Positions 37,119 through 47,191 of a stretch of 64,000 nt of DNA are shown here, piece by piece; positions within the stretch are counted from its first letter, which is position 1, and every line of letters starts with the position of its first letter. The notes below the pieces were generated by a model, which worked only from the letters and a program-made list of their open reading frames with translations, did not search any database and was not told the origin of the DNA. A program made the position numbers and the translations under genes. Source of the stretch: Adineta vaga (lineage: Eukaryota; Rotifera); assembly GCA_021613535.1 (NCBI GenBank), contig CP075493.1, forward strand, positions 1,550,001 to 1,614,000. The letters are read 5' to 3'.

Positions 37119-38453
37119 TTAGATTTTGTTGAATGCAACAATATCAACGGATTGAACAAAGTCTTCGAAAGCAGTGATTTTTTCTTCAAGAAAATCGGTT
37201 CCAATCTAGATCGAGAAAATGAAAACATCATGATGAACAATATGTAAATATTTGAATATGAAATTACTTTATCATCTTCAACAACACAGCCAATTTGTAA
37301 TTTTTTCACACCGAAAGCGACTGGTAGCAATTTGGCTAAAATAAATCATATCAATCGTATGAAGAATCGCTTCGCGTTCTTTTCCTATTTACCTTGTCCC
37401 CAAATAAGACCATCAGCTTCGATTGATCTTACAGATTGTTCCATAGCTTGAAGGTCAGTTTCATCATCCCAAGGTTTGATATCAAGTACGATTGTACTTT
37501 TAGCAATGATCTTTTCTTCTACAAGAATAAAACAATTATTTATCACTGTGAATGAAGTAGAAATAAATGAATTACTCGTCGATTTCTTGGTTGCATATTC
37601 AGCTAATCGTCGTTTTGTTTCTTCAGTTTGTTCTTCATCATCGGAACCAAAAAGATCAATATCATCATCATCAGCCGCAGCAGGTGCTGGTTGTTTCTAC
37701 AAAAGAAAAAGACAGAATTTTATTCGTCTGTTAAACATATATGAAGAAAAAACTCGACTTTTCTTAATCTAAAGAGGGGACGGGGATTTGTCTTTTTAAC
37801 TAAATTCACACAAATATCTGACCGAACTAATCGTTTGTTTGTTTATTTCAAGTTGTTCCACACGTTGTTTAAGGTCATCAAGCATCTGTAAGATATTCTG
37901 ATGAGTTTTTTCAATTTGTGTCAGACGTTGTTCCGCATTCGTATCCATCGTTGTCGATGGTATTGCCGTTGGAGTAGTATTATGGAGAATTTTTCGAACG
38001 TCACGAATTTGTTCGCTTAAACTTGCCTGCAAGGTTTACGAGAAAGAGAGACCATATTTTTATATAAATAAATGCATTCCATATATGCAATATACAATGA
38101 CGATCAAAGATGACAAAAGGCAAGCAATAGGATACATACAACTTTGGGATGTGTGGGAGAAAACTTCATTCATAAACGAGAAAAAAGCAGGCGTAATACA
38201 AGCTCATGCTTATCTCCAATGTAAACTAACCTGTTCGACTGGTTTAGGTGCTTGAACTGTTTCGTGTTTTACTTCTCGTGTACATGAAGCTGTAGTAGCA
38301 CCTTGTTGTTTTTGATTCTATGCAAAGCAAAAGATTAGAAAAGAAATGAATCAAAAATGAGAAATTTACAAAAACTGTATAATGCGTTTGTTCAGCAAGA
38401 TCAACTTCATATTTTGGAAACCAAGTATTAACGTAGATTAAATGTTCGAGCAT
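37119..38453 (-). CDS. EEF1D: Translation elongation factor 1-delta (eEF1B delta, GDP exchange)
   Basis: Guanine-nucleotide exchange subunit for eEF1A. The N-terminus [25 protein letters not shown] matches the eEF1D start (IWFDKFKYDDAE type). A leucine-zipper segment follows ([20 protein letters not shown] and [10 protein letters not shown]), then the acidic box [14 protein letters not shown]. The conserved exchange domain has [39 protein letters not shown] and [14 protein letters not shown], and the final exon ends [13 protein letters not shown]. The zipper marks it as delta rather than beta. At least seven exons, the last about 37119-37211. The MED11 stop lies only 140 bp upstream on the same strand. 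Confidence 0.93.
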
Positions 38454-38593
38454 TTTTTGTAATCTTTTTTCGAAGACAAAGAATAGATCTAGAATATCAT
38501 TCAATCAATTATATACATTTTGTTTAAAACCTATGTGAAAAAAAATAGATCTGATGAAAGGAAAGAAAAAAGATCGTATTGATTTGGTTTTAT

Positions 38594-38989
38594 TTAAAGT
38601 TGAGCTAATTGTCCTTCAAGTTCTCTGACACGTTCACGACTTCGTTGTAATTCTGGATTATTTTTTAATTCATTCAATTTATTTCGTATACTTTCTGTTC
38701 TCATTGATGCTAAATTATAATCTAACCAAGATGCATAACATGAATCTTCATGGGGTAAACCGGATGAAATGCGTTCTAAACTGGCCACACTTTCATATAA
38801 TAAACTTTGTACACTTTGTGCATTTTCGGAAAAACTTCGAACTAATGAATCTGTTTGTTCTTTGATTGTTTGTTCCGAACTTAATTGTTGAACAATATTA
38901 CCAGCATTCCATAACATTTTTGTTAATTTATCTTCAGCTGTACGTAATTTATCAAGAGTATGAGATGTGGCATTGGTAAAGTCCGTCAT
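38594..38989 (-). CDS. MED11: Mediator subunit 11
   Basis: Intronless frame of 131 residues. MED11 pairs with MED22 in the Mediator head module, which links activators to RNA polymerase II. Recognised by LRTAEDKLTKMLWNAGNIVQ (human: LEDIEREIGAILQNAG), the central helix with SENAQSVQSLLYESVASLER, and the diagnostic GLPHEDSCYASWLDYNLA (human: GQPHEGSSYSSRKDCQMA), then a C-terminal helix. The start at 38989 (MTDFTNATSHTLDKL) gives the expected length. It is divergent from PHF5A with a 297-bp spacer and is followed 140 bp later by EEF1D on the same strand. Small and fast-evolving, but the motif order is convincing. Confidence 0.86.
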   Translation of the reverse strand: MTDFTNATSHTLDKLRTAEDKLTKMLWNAGNIVQQLSSEQTIKEQTDSLVRSFSENAQSVQSLLYESVASLERISSGLPHEDSCYASWLDYNLASMRTESIRNKLNELKNNPELQRSRERVRELEGQLAQL

Positions 38990-39038
38990 GGTTAAGAAAA
39001 AATAAATAATAATAATGTCGACGGGCAAATCTAGCGAT

Positions 39039-39050
39039 GCTATATATAGC
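39039..39050 (-). promoter_or_regulatory. Possible TATA box of MED11
   Basis: A perfect 12-bp palindrome GCTATATATAGC lies about 50 bp upstream of the MED11 ATG, in the 297-bp spacer shared with PHF5A. Position suits a TATA element, but AT-rich sequence makes chance occurrence possible. Confidence 0.35.
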
Positions 39051-39286
39051 AAATCAGAAACAATGATTGGATGAAAAAACTTCTTATTCCATAAAATTTT
39101 TATAAATAATAATAAAAATAAAAAAACAATATTTCTTATTTTATTTTCTTACGAAATTAAATAACATACGCAATCATATATCATTGGTTCTTTCTTACAC
39201 CAATCCAAACGTTCGAAATATTTCAGTCATTTCATTATTCTACAAATCAAACAGCTATACATAATCATTCAGAATTGTGAAAGACA

Positions 39287-39619
39287 ATGGCTAAACATCA
39301 TCCTGATTTAATCTTCTGTCGCAAACAATCTGGTGTTGCAATTGGTCGTCTTTGTGAAAAATGTGATGGACGTTGTGTTATATGTGATTCTTATGTTCGT
39401 CCAACTACACTCGTACGAATATGCGATGAATGCAATTATGGTTCATATCAGGGTCGATGTGTGATTTGTGGTGGTCCTGGTGTATCGGATGCGTATTATT
39501 GTCGAGAATGTACCATTACTGAGAAAGATCGTGATGGTTGCCCAAAGATTGTTAATTTAGGAAGTGCTAAAACAGATTTGTTTTATGAAAGAAAGAAATT
39601 TGGATTTAAAAAACGTTAA
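39287..39619 (+). CDS. PHF5A: PHF5A, SF3b14b spliceosome subunit
   Basis: Intronless frame of exactly 110 residues, the universal length of this protein. It is nearly invariant: [20 protein letters not shown], multiple CxxC zinc knuckles (CEKC, CVIC, CDEC, CVIC, CREC) forming the three-zinc knot, and the end [20 protein letters not shown]5A sits in the SF3b complex of the U2 snRNP and helps form the pocket for the branch-point adenosine. It is the upstream member of a 70-bp spaced pair with CD2BP2, another spliceosome factor. Its own promoter must lie in the 297 bp shared with MED11. Confidence 0.98.
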   Translation: MAKHHPDLIFCRKQSGVAIGRLCEKCDGRCVICDSYVRPTTLVRICDECNYGSYQGRCVICGGPGVSDAYYCRECTITEKDRDGCPKIVNLGSAKTDLFYERKKFGFKKR

Positions 39620-39634
39620 TGATATTGTGAAATC

Positions 39635-39640
39635 AATAAA
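39635..39640 (+). terminator. Poly(A) signal between PHF5A and CD2BP2
   Basis: AATAAA, 16 bp after the PHF5A stop and 50 bp before the next ATG. Its position between two cistrons fits 3'-end formation coupled to trans-splicing downstream. Confidence 0.6.
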
Positions 39641-39657
39641 TAGATATGTAATATTCA

Positions 39658-39689
39658 ACTCTTTTTTTTTCTTGTTGTCTTTATTCTAG
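39658..39689 (+). promoter_or_regulatory. Trans-splice acceptor abutting CD2BP2 ATG
   Basis: A near-continuous pyrimidine tract ends in TTATTCTAG directly against the ATG. It lies wholly within the 70-bp spacer after PHF5A, which leaves no room for a separate promoter and 5'UTR. This is the strongest spliced-leader acceptor candidate in the window. Confidence 0.68.
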
Positions 39690-40935
39690 ATGAATATAGA
39701 AGAGAAGAAGAAACGTAAAGTTACTTTTAAAGAAGTTGATGAAGGAAATAAAAAACAAAAACAAAATCAAACAACGCAAGATACACGTTTACATAGTGGA
39801 AAATATACATTAGATAGTGATGAAGATGATGATGATGACGATCAAGGAAACGAAAAAGAAATGAATCAAGATAATCTTGAAGGTAAGTTTTGTTGAATTA
39901 TTTATGAATCAAACTTTTCTTTTTCTCAAATAGAAATTGGACAAGAACGTGCAACTATTGGATTTGATGATGATGTGAAAATTACACCATTTAATATTGA
40001 TGAAGAATTAGAAGATGGTCATTATGATGAAACAGGATGTTTTCAATGGAAAAAGAAAGATGATGTTCACGATGCATGGCTTGATGAAATCGATTGGACC
40101 AATGTGAAAAATTATAAATTAAAAAATCCTCAAGCAACGGATGAAGATCCGAATAATTCAACGACCGATATTCGCCCTGAAGAAGATGAAGAAGAGACTG
40201 ATGAAATAGAATTTAATGAAGCGAATACAATCAGATCGATGTTAGTTCTGATGCAACCCGGTGAATCTGTTGTTCGTACAATCAAACGACTAGGTGCTGC
40301 GATAGCAAAGTAAGATAAGAAATCTTTGGAAAAAAAACAAGTCTTTATATAATTTATTTTCACAGTAATAAACCGAAACAACAAGGAAAACAACGTAAAT
40401 TACTTCCAGGTGAAGTTCCTAAACCAGCAGCTATTGAACAAACACCTGAAGAATTGAAAAAAAATAAACTTCTTCTTGAAGAAATGTCTGGTTTAGCTAA
40501 TCAATTCGTATCCAATGGTGAAGCTGATATCTATCAAGAAACTTATGAACGTCTTAAATCAAAATTGGATCGTCTTCAATCATCAACAACATCAAAAGTA
40601 ACAACGTCCACATTTGATATGTTTGGAGATAGTGATATATCTACATCGATAAATAAACCAACGACAGAAACAAAACGTAAGACAATAAAATCTAAGAAAT
40701 ATTTCATTTCGATTATTGATTCTTTTCTCTTTCAGCATCATCAGAAGTACTTTGGGAATATACAACTAATGAAAATATACCAGGAGATCTTCAAGGTCCA
40801 TTTACAACGGAACAAATGGTTCGTTTAACAGAAATGGAAGGCAAATTAGATAAAGAAAAAGTTCGATGTCGTCGGATTGGTACCGAACAATTCTATTCCA
40901 TAAAACGTATTGATTTTGATCTGTATCTCGATTAA
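39690..40935 (+). CDS. CD2BP2: CD2BP2 homologue, U5 snRNP GYF-domain protein
   Basis: Component of the U5 snRNP (U5-52K, yeast Lin1) that leaves before tri-snRNP assembly. The N-terminus is charged (KKKRKVTFKEVDEG) with a long Asp run. The conserved middle reads ITPFNIDEELEDGHYDETGCF and DAWLDEIDWTNV, then MQPGESVVRTIKRLG. The C-terminal GYF domain has VLWEYTTNENIPGDLQGPF followed by TTEQMVRLTEMEGKL and a final aromatic strand. The G-Y-F consensus Y is not obvious at the usual place, but W-x-Y and GPF are kept. Four exons with short introns; stop TAA is at 40933-40935. Confidence 0.93.
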
Positions 40936-41267
40936 AAGTATTATGTGTAAATAACTTCTACTTCTTTCTCTTTCTTGTTGATTCAATAAAAAAAAACGTC
41001 TAAACAGTGGTTTACTAAATTTGTCTTTTCTGCTATGAAATATACACGAACGTTTATTCATCAAGATGGTTGCATTATTTCCTTTGATGATTTGGAGAAA
41101 ATAGGATAATAGATAGTTTTTTGAAATGTTTATTTATAAATATGTAGATATATTGCAAAAAAAGGACTGGAAATAACTACAGAATCATATGTACGATTAA
41201 AAAATCATGATGACAAGAGAAAAAAAAAGGAACATATGATTTTAAATATTAAAAAATCTCATTCTCT
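40936..41267. other. Convergent 3' intergenic region
   Basis: Between the CD2BP2 stop and the macroglobulin stop. No gene seen. Confidence 0.6.
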
Positions 41268-44200
41268 TCAAGCTTGTTTTGGTTTGTTTAAAAGTGTTAA
41301 TGAGTCGAGTTTTGGTCGTGATTCATGGACTTTTTCAACAAATGAATAACCGAGAAGACTTGGTTGAAATTGAATTGAAACAAGTCGAAATAATGTTGTT
41401 GTTGGTTGAAGATAATCATAGACACGAATGGAAATTGGTGACCAGTTGACAACTGTTGATAATCGTTCAAGACACCATTCCATACAGATATCTTTACCAT
41501 AAATTGTTGATGGAACATTGATGAAAAGACTGAGTTTGTTTAAGCATCGATCATATCGGAAATATTGAACATTTTCAACACGGCTTAAGAAGAATCCAAT
41601 TTGACGTTCATTGACACGCATTCCTGAAATCAAATGATACAAGATTGAATCGTTTTGAAAAACTAAAATAAAGGATCGTTGTATTTACCTGATGGAAGTT
41701 CGATATCAATAACAATTGTACGATTGAATGTATCTTTAGCTAAACGTTGAGCTTCAGTTGTTGGTGTATAGGTCAAACAAGTTTTAGCAAGGATTTCATT
41801 GAGCCAATTCTTTGGTTGAAATTCTTGTGTTAATTTAAATGGCATTGGTTCAATTGGTTTTTGTTGTTCTTTATCAGCAAAGATTTTGACAATAGAAACA
41901 CCAGCAATACCGAAACCATGAACTGAATAGGTAATTTCACGGACTGGTAATGTAATGTGAAAGATTTGAATAGCATCGAAGTTCTTTGAATCAATTTTGA
42001 ATTGTTGTTTTTCTCCGTTGTCAGCAGCCATATCGATTGTTACGGCAACTTTATCCATTTCGAATTGTTTACGGAAAAGACAACTGAGTCTGGTTGAAAC
42101 TTCACTGAAGAAAATAGCATCTAAGATTGTGTCATATTGTGGGTGAATTGTTAATTGTTTAACAGCCCAACGTGCCATATCAAATGCTGTACGATAATCA
42201 TTATAATAAGCATAGAGTGAGATGGTCATTGAGTTAATCAATAATTCATCGCTAATTGTCATTTTGTCATCAACATTCTTCCAATATTTTGAATTGTCTT
42301 CTGGTACAACAGTTAATTTACGTGTGATGAGTGTATCATGGATCTTTTGACGTAAATCTGTTGAAATATGACGATCTTGAATGAATGCTAATTCAATTAA
42401 AGTAATTGGAATAATATGTGATTTAACATCTGGAACACGTGATACTAAATAACGATGAGCACGCATAACTGGACTATTTTCTCCTTCGAATAATCGACGA
42501 CGGATAAATTCAGGCATACAATCGGATGAATTGTCACGTGTGAGTGAATAGAGAACAATAGCAGTTAAGGATTCTCGACGAAATTCACCAGCACAGAATT
42601 GATAATGAAAACATGCACCATTATCTTCGAATGAACCATCTTCATGTTGATGAGATAAAATCCAGTTTAATGTACGGTTAAGTGTAACATTATCACGGAA
42701 TGGCATCATTGGTGAAATCATGGCACCAAAAGCTAATGATGTTAAGTAAAGTGATGGATGACGTGATCGATCATCGGCAATGAATGAAAATGAACCATTG
42801 TAATCATTATAAAATTGAAGTTCTTGATAAGCTGCTGTGATATTTTCAGCAGTCATATTGAAATAGACTGATTCAGTTTGGAGAGTTTCGTTGTAATAAC
42901 GACGAAGAGCAAGTGAACGATAGAGACGAACAAGTGCGCGATCAATACCAACTAATGCAGCAGTGCTCATGGTGTATTTTTTGAAGAATCGTTCAAGAAA
43001 AGATCCTAAATTAAAAATTAATTATTCGAAAAAGTTCAAGCAAAGAAAATAAATCTACCTGATGCTGAGACTCGAACTGCACGAAGGTTTGTTGGTTCGA
43101 CGATTTTTTCAACAATTGGACCATAGGTTTTCTTTTCACCTGTTAAATCGAATAAACGAGCTGTGATTTCTTTACGTTCAATAAGTGGTTCACGAACGAA
43201 AAGAGTTAAGATTTCATAATCACCACCGAATTCGGATTCAACTTCAAGAACAATTTGAAGAAGACCACAACGTTTTGGAATAAGAACAAGGCTTCGTGTT
43301 TCAACACCGAATGTTTTGAGTGATGGAATTGTAAGTGTATAATCTTTATCTTTGCTTGATACAACAACATCTGGTTTCGATTGTTCAATAAGTTCGAAAT
43401 CAGGTGATGCACGAATACGGAAGATAACATTAGTTAAATCTTTTTCCAAATAATTGTTAATACCATAGGTAAAGAGCATATGTTCACCGACTCGACCATA
43501 TTTTTCACAGTCAGCAAGAACGAAAAGACCTTGATTTGTTGGTAAACGAATTGGTTGAGCAATTGATAAACCTGATTTGCTGTTAAGAGCAAATCCAGTT
43601 GCGAGCCATGTTGAGTATGGTTTTGTTCGTGGAAGAACAACTTTGCCAGTTCCTTGTGATTCAATACGGCTTGTGTTGAAGAAGATTGAACGGTAATATC
43701 CAATACGAGATTGTTCTTCAAGCATAACTGGTGGAATCATCATTGATAAACCATATTGACTAATATATTGTTCAAGTAAATCACGAGCTTCATCACGAAT
43801 ATTAAATGATGAACGTTCCAAGACTGTTAATGATTCTTGACGAAATTTGGAGAATAATTTTGTTAAATTTTCACGTTTCATTTCAACTGGAACACGTAAT
43901 GAATCGAAATCAGAGACAATGGATAAACCGGATTGCATGAATTTGAATGCTTCTTGTGAGAATGAATTTAATCGTGAACTCATACGTTCATACCATTTTC
44001 GTGTACCGTATTCTGTTGATTGACTAGACAAGGTTTCTTTTTCAACATTCATATCTTGTTCAGGTTTTCGTGGAATTGGTTTTGTTTTTGGTTCAGTAGC
44101 GAAGACAAGTGGCATACTTGTAGCTATTACGAAATCATCGTTATGAACTGAAACATCAAATTGATTGATAGTTCTATCAAGTTGACGATCGAATTCTGAT

Positions 44201-47191
44201 GAGGTTGATTCTTCATTTGGCATATCACCGTAGATACGACCCATTTTTGATGAAACATAGATATCATCACCTTCTACTGGAAGTAATGTATGATCTGTAT
44301 GAACACCAAAGATCATCTTTTCAACTGGATAACGAGCTTCATAGCCCTAAAAAATGAAAATGAAATTTAATTAGAATGGAAAGATGAAACCATTTAATTC
44401 TATACCACACGTTCGAGACGAGCTTGTTCATCTTCATCAGCTTCGCTTATTGTTCGACGAGCGAAAGCTGAGTTTTGTGGAGCACCACCCATTGGTCCTT
44501 GACCACCGTTCATTGGTCCTTGAGCACCACCCATTGGTCCTTGAGCACCACCCATTGGTCCTTGAGCACCACCCATTGGTCCTTGAGCACCACCCATTGG
44601 TCCTTGACCACCGTTCATTGGTCCTTGACCACCGTTCATTGGTCCTTGAGCACCACCCATTGGTCCTTGAAAAGCTGAGTTTTGTCCAGACATATCTCCA
44701 TTTGGTGGCATTTGACGTTGAGCACGAACAACTGATTCACCTGATGGCATTGTTGGCATACTGACGAGAGGTACATGTTCGTATGAAGTTAAATATCGAA
44801 GTAATCGTTCCTTGGTAACTTCGTTTGATAAACCTTGTAAGATACCATCGAATTCAAATACATTAAGACCAACAGTTGATTCTGGAACACCAGTGAATGA
44901 AAGTTCAACACGTGTTTTATCTTGTACTTTATCGGAAATAACAATTGGTTTTGTGTTCATTTCTGGTACAAATTTGAAGTTGTCAACAACTGTTTCAGTT
45001 GATGTAAATGGAACAATTGTAGCATTTAATGTTAATGAACTTTGAAAAAGACCAGCAACTGAAAAACGATATGTTTCAGCAACATTGAAACCGAATGATG
45101 GTTGGAAGGCATAGACGAGTAAAGTCGAATATGGAACCATATCACGTGTAATATAAATTGGTAAAGTACCGTTGAAAACACATGTGAGTGGCATTTGTTC
45201 TTCTGGTCGGAGAGCACGTTTTGTTTTGATTTGACATTCTTTGGTTGGTTTAATGTGAAATTCACCGGTAAGAGTAATACGACCATTTGTCATAAGAACG
45301 TATGACATGAGTAATGGTTCGAATTTTTCAACTGGTTTTGATGGAATCAATTGAATGTAAAAGTTTGAAACACGGTCAACAGTTGAGATTTGTGAACTGA
45401 CGACTGGTACATTGACATCGGTATTGACTGGAGCGACTGTTGATGGTAAAAGTTCGATGGATAATTTAGCACCATTACGACGAGGTGTTGGCATTAATGG
45501 AATTGTAACGGTACGGTAACCATGGATTTTACCATCTTCACCTACTGGCGTAACCTAAATCATTCAAAATATAGAAACATGTTAAAAAAGAAGACGACAA
45601 GAATACATACTGTCATAAGAACACCAATACAGTTTTCAGGGAATTCCATGTTGAAGAAACCCATATCATTACGACCACTAGAACGAAAGAATAGAGAAAA
45701 ATAATCATCTGTTTGTTAAATTGAATTTGTTCATACCGTGTATAGAAATCTTTAATTTCAACAATTTTTTCTTCTTGTTCTTGATCTTTTTCACCACGGA
45801 GAATCATACGAACATTAACGATCATATTTTCCATTTGAATTGGTTTACCATCTGGGCGTTTAGCAGTAACAGTATATTCATTTTTCATACCAGCTTCAAA
45901 TTCAAGTGGACGGATTTCATAAATGATATCACGTGTAAAAACTGGAATTAAATGACGAATGACACGTTCTTGACCAGTTTGAAGATCAGTAACTTGAATG
46001 TAAATTTGAATAGCAAGAGCTTTGCTGATATCAATTTCGAATAATGATAAAAGATCATAGTTTAATTCGATACGGCCAGCAATTTCAAATTTCTGTGATT
46101 TCCATTTACGCCATTCTTCACTTTTTGTTGGTTCTTCCTTTCGTGCTTGACTTTTCATTGTCATTTCGAATTCTTGTTCAGTAACTTGACCAATGGAAAC
46201 GATAGCACGACCAAAGATAGGTGTGTTGTCGTCATCAGCAATTTCAATAACACCACGAAGAAATTTATCTGTACGAAGAAGAAATCGTTGAAAGATAGCT
46301 TTAAGATCGAATGATGGTGTAACTGGACGAGAGACAATAACTTGAATAGATGATGTTGTATTGTCAATTGTAGCTGACACAAGCCATCCACCAAGGTTAA
46401 CATCTTCACCAATTGGAAATCGGAGAGTTTCGGTAAGACCTAAATAGATTCAATAAAATTAAAATCATTCATTGTTGAAAACAAAAAGAAAACTTTACCT
46501 GAACGAATTGGAACGCGTGGAAATTCACCGACAAGCTTAAGAGCAGCATCCTATCATGAAAAAAAGATTTTTTGTATAACAAAAACAAAACAAAAATTAT
46601 AATATAACTTACATAAATTTCAATGTTGATTTCATCGCTTTCAATTGGCATAAGTTCTTCAGTTGTAGCAATGACACGGATTTCCATGGTATCATGTGGA
46701 CGATAGGTTGATGCTGATGTTTGAACGAGGAGAACATGACGACTATCGTAGACAATAACATCACGTTTTTCTTCGAATTGAAGACCACCAGTACCAGTGA
46801 TGATTAATTCACCAGCACCAATTGGAAATTCTTTTGGAAGAGTTAATGTAGCATTACGTGTTTCACCAGGTTTGCAAACAACTTTTTGTTCGAGACGTTT
46901 GGATCCGAGAATAAAATCGAATTTAACTTCTACAGGTTGTGCTGCAGAAGCAATAAAAATTGAAAGTTGGTTATCATAATCAACTTTAAAAAGTTTCGGT
47001 ACGATAACGAGATAAGAACTAGAAAAAAAACGAATGATTTTCTTCAATTAGATTTAAAGACGACAACTTACTCTTTGGCAAAAGTTACGCTTGTTAAGGC
47101 AACCAAGCCGAAAATGATCAATGACCACTAGAAAATATAAATATATATGAAATCAAAATTGAAAGAAAAATCATTTCACGCTTACATTCAT
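41268..47191 (-). CDS. Alpha-2-macroglobulin family protein without thioester motif
   Basis: Roughly 1,800 residues over about ten exons, larger than human A2M (1,474). The split start MN-WSLIIFGLVALTSVTFA is a signal peptide, so it is secreted. Macroglobulin domains follow: MG1 (SYLVIVPKLFKVDYDNQLSI), MG2 (VLLVQTSASTYRPHDTMEIR), MG3 onward (TPSFDLKAIFQRFLLRTDKF). A bait-type region contains nine 7-residue repeats. The MG7/A2M block has STWLATGFALNSKSGLSIAQ and MLFTYGINNYLEKDL. The alpha/alpha-toroid domain is visible as RHPSLYLTSLAFGAMI and LNWILSHQHEDGSFEDNGAC. A receptor-binding domain (PISIRVYDYLQPTTTLF) ends the protein. The GCGEQ thioester signature expected before the toroid is absent; the equivalent region reads TMSTAALVGIDRALVRLY. 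It probably cannot bond covalently to targets. Confidence 0.92.
44481..44669 (-). repeat. Nine tandem 21-bp repeats in the macroglobulin bait region
   Basis: Exactly 189 bp, nine in-frame units encoding QGPMGGA or QGPMNGG. The array is bounded on both sides by the same NSAF-coding sequence (AAAGCTGAGTTTTG at 44465 and again just after 44669), which suggests the array expanded between copies of a short duplicated block. The units are near-identical at DNA level, so the expansion is recent or homogenised. The opposite strand is open through the array only because the unit length is a multiple of three. Confidence 0.97.

Noticed and set aside
44481-44669. Possible CRISPR-like array
   Set aside because: Units are contiguous 21-bp coding repeats with no spacers, inside an exon of a eukaryotic gene.
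44384-44764. 126-codon plus-strand open frame with many HWSL/HHPLVLE repeats
   Set aside because: It is the mirror of the 21-bp coding repeats of the minus-strand macroglobulin; the unit length keeps the other strand open automatically.
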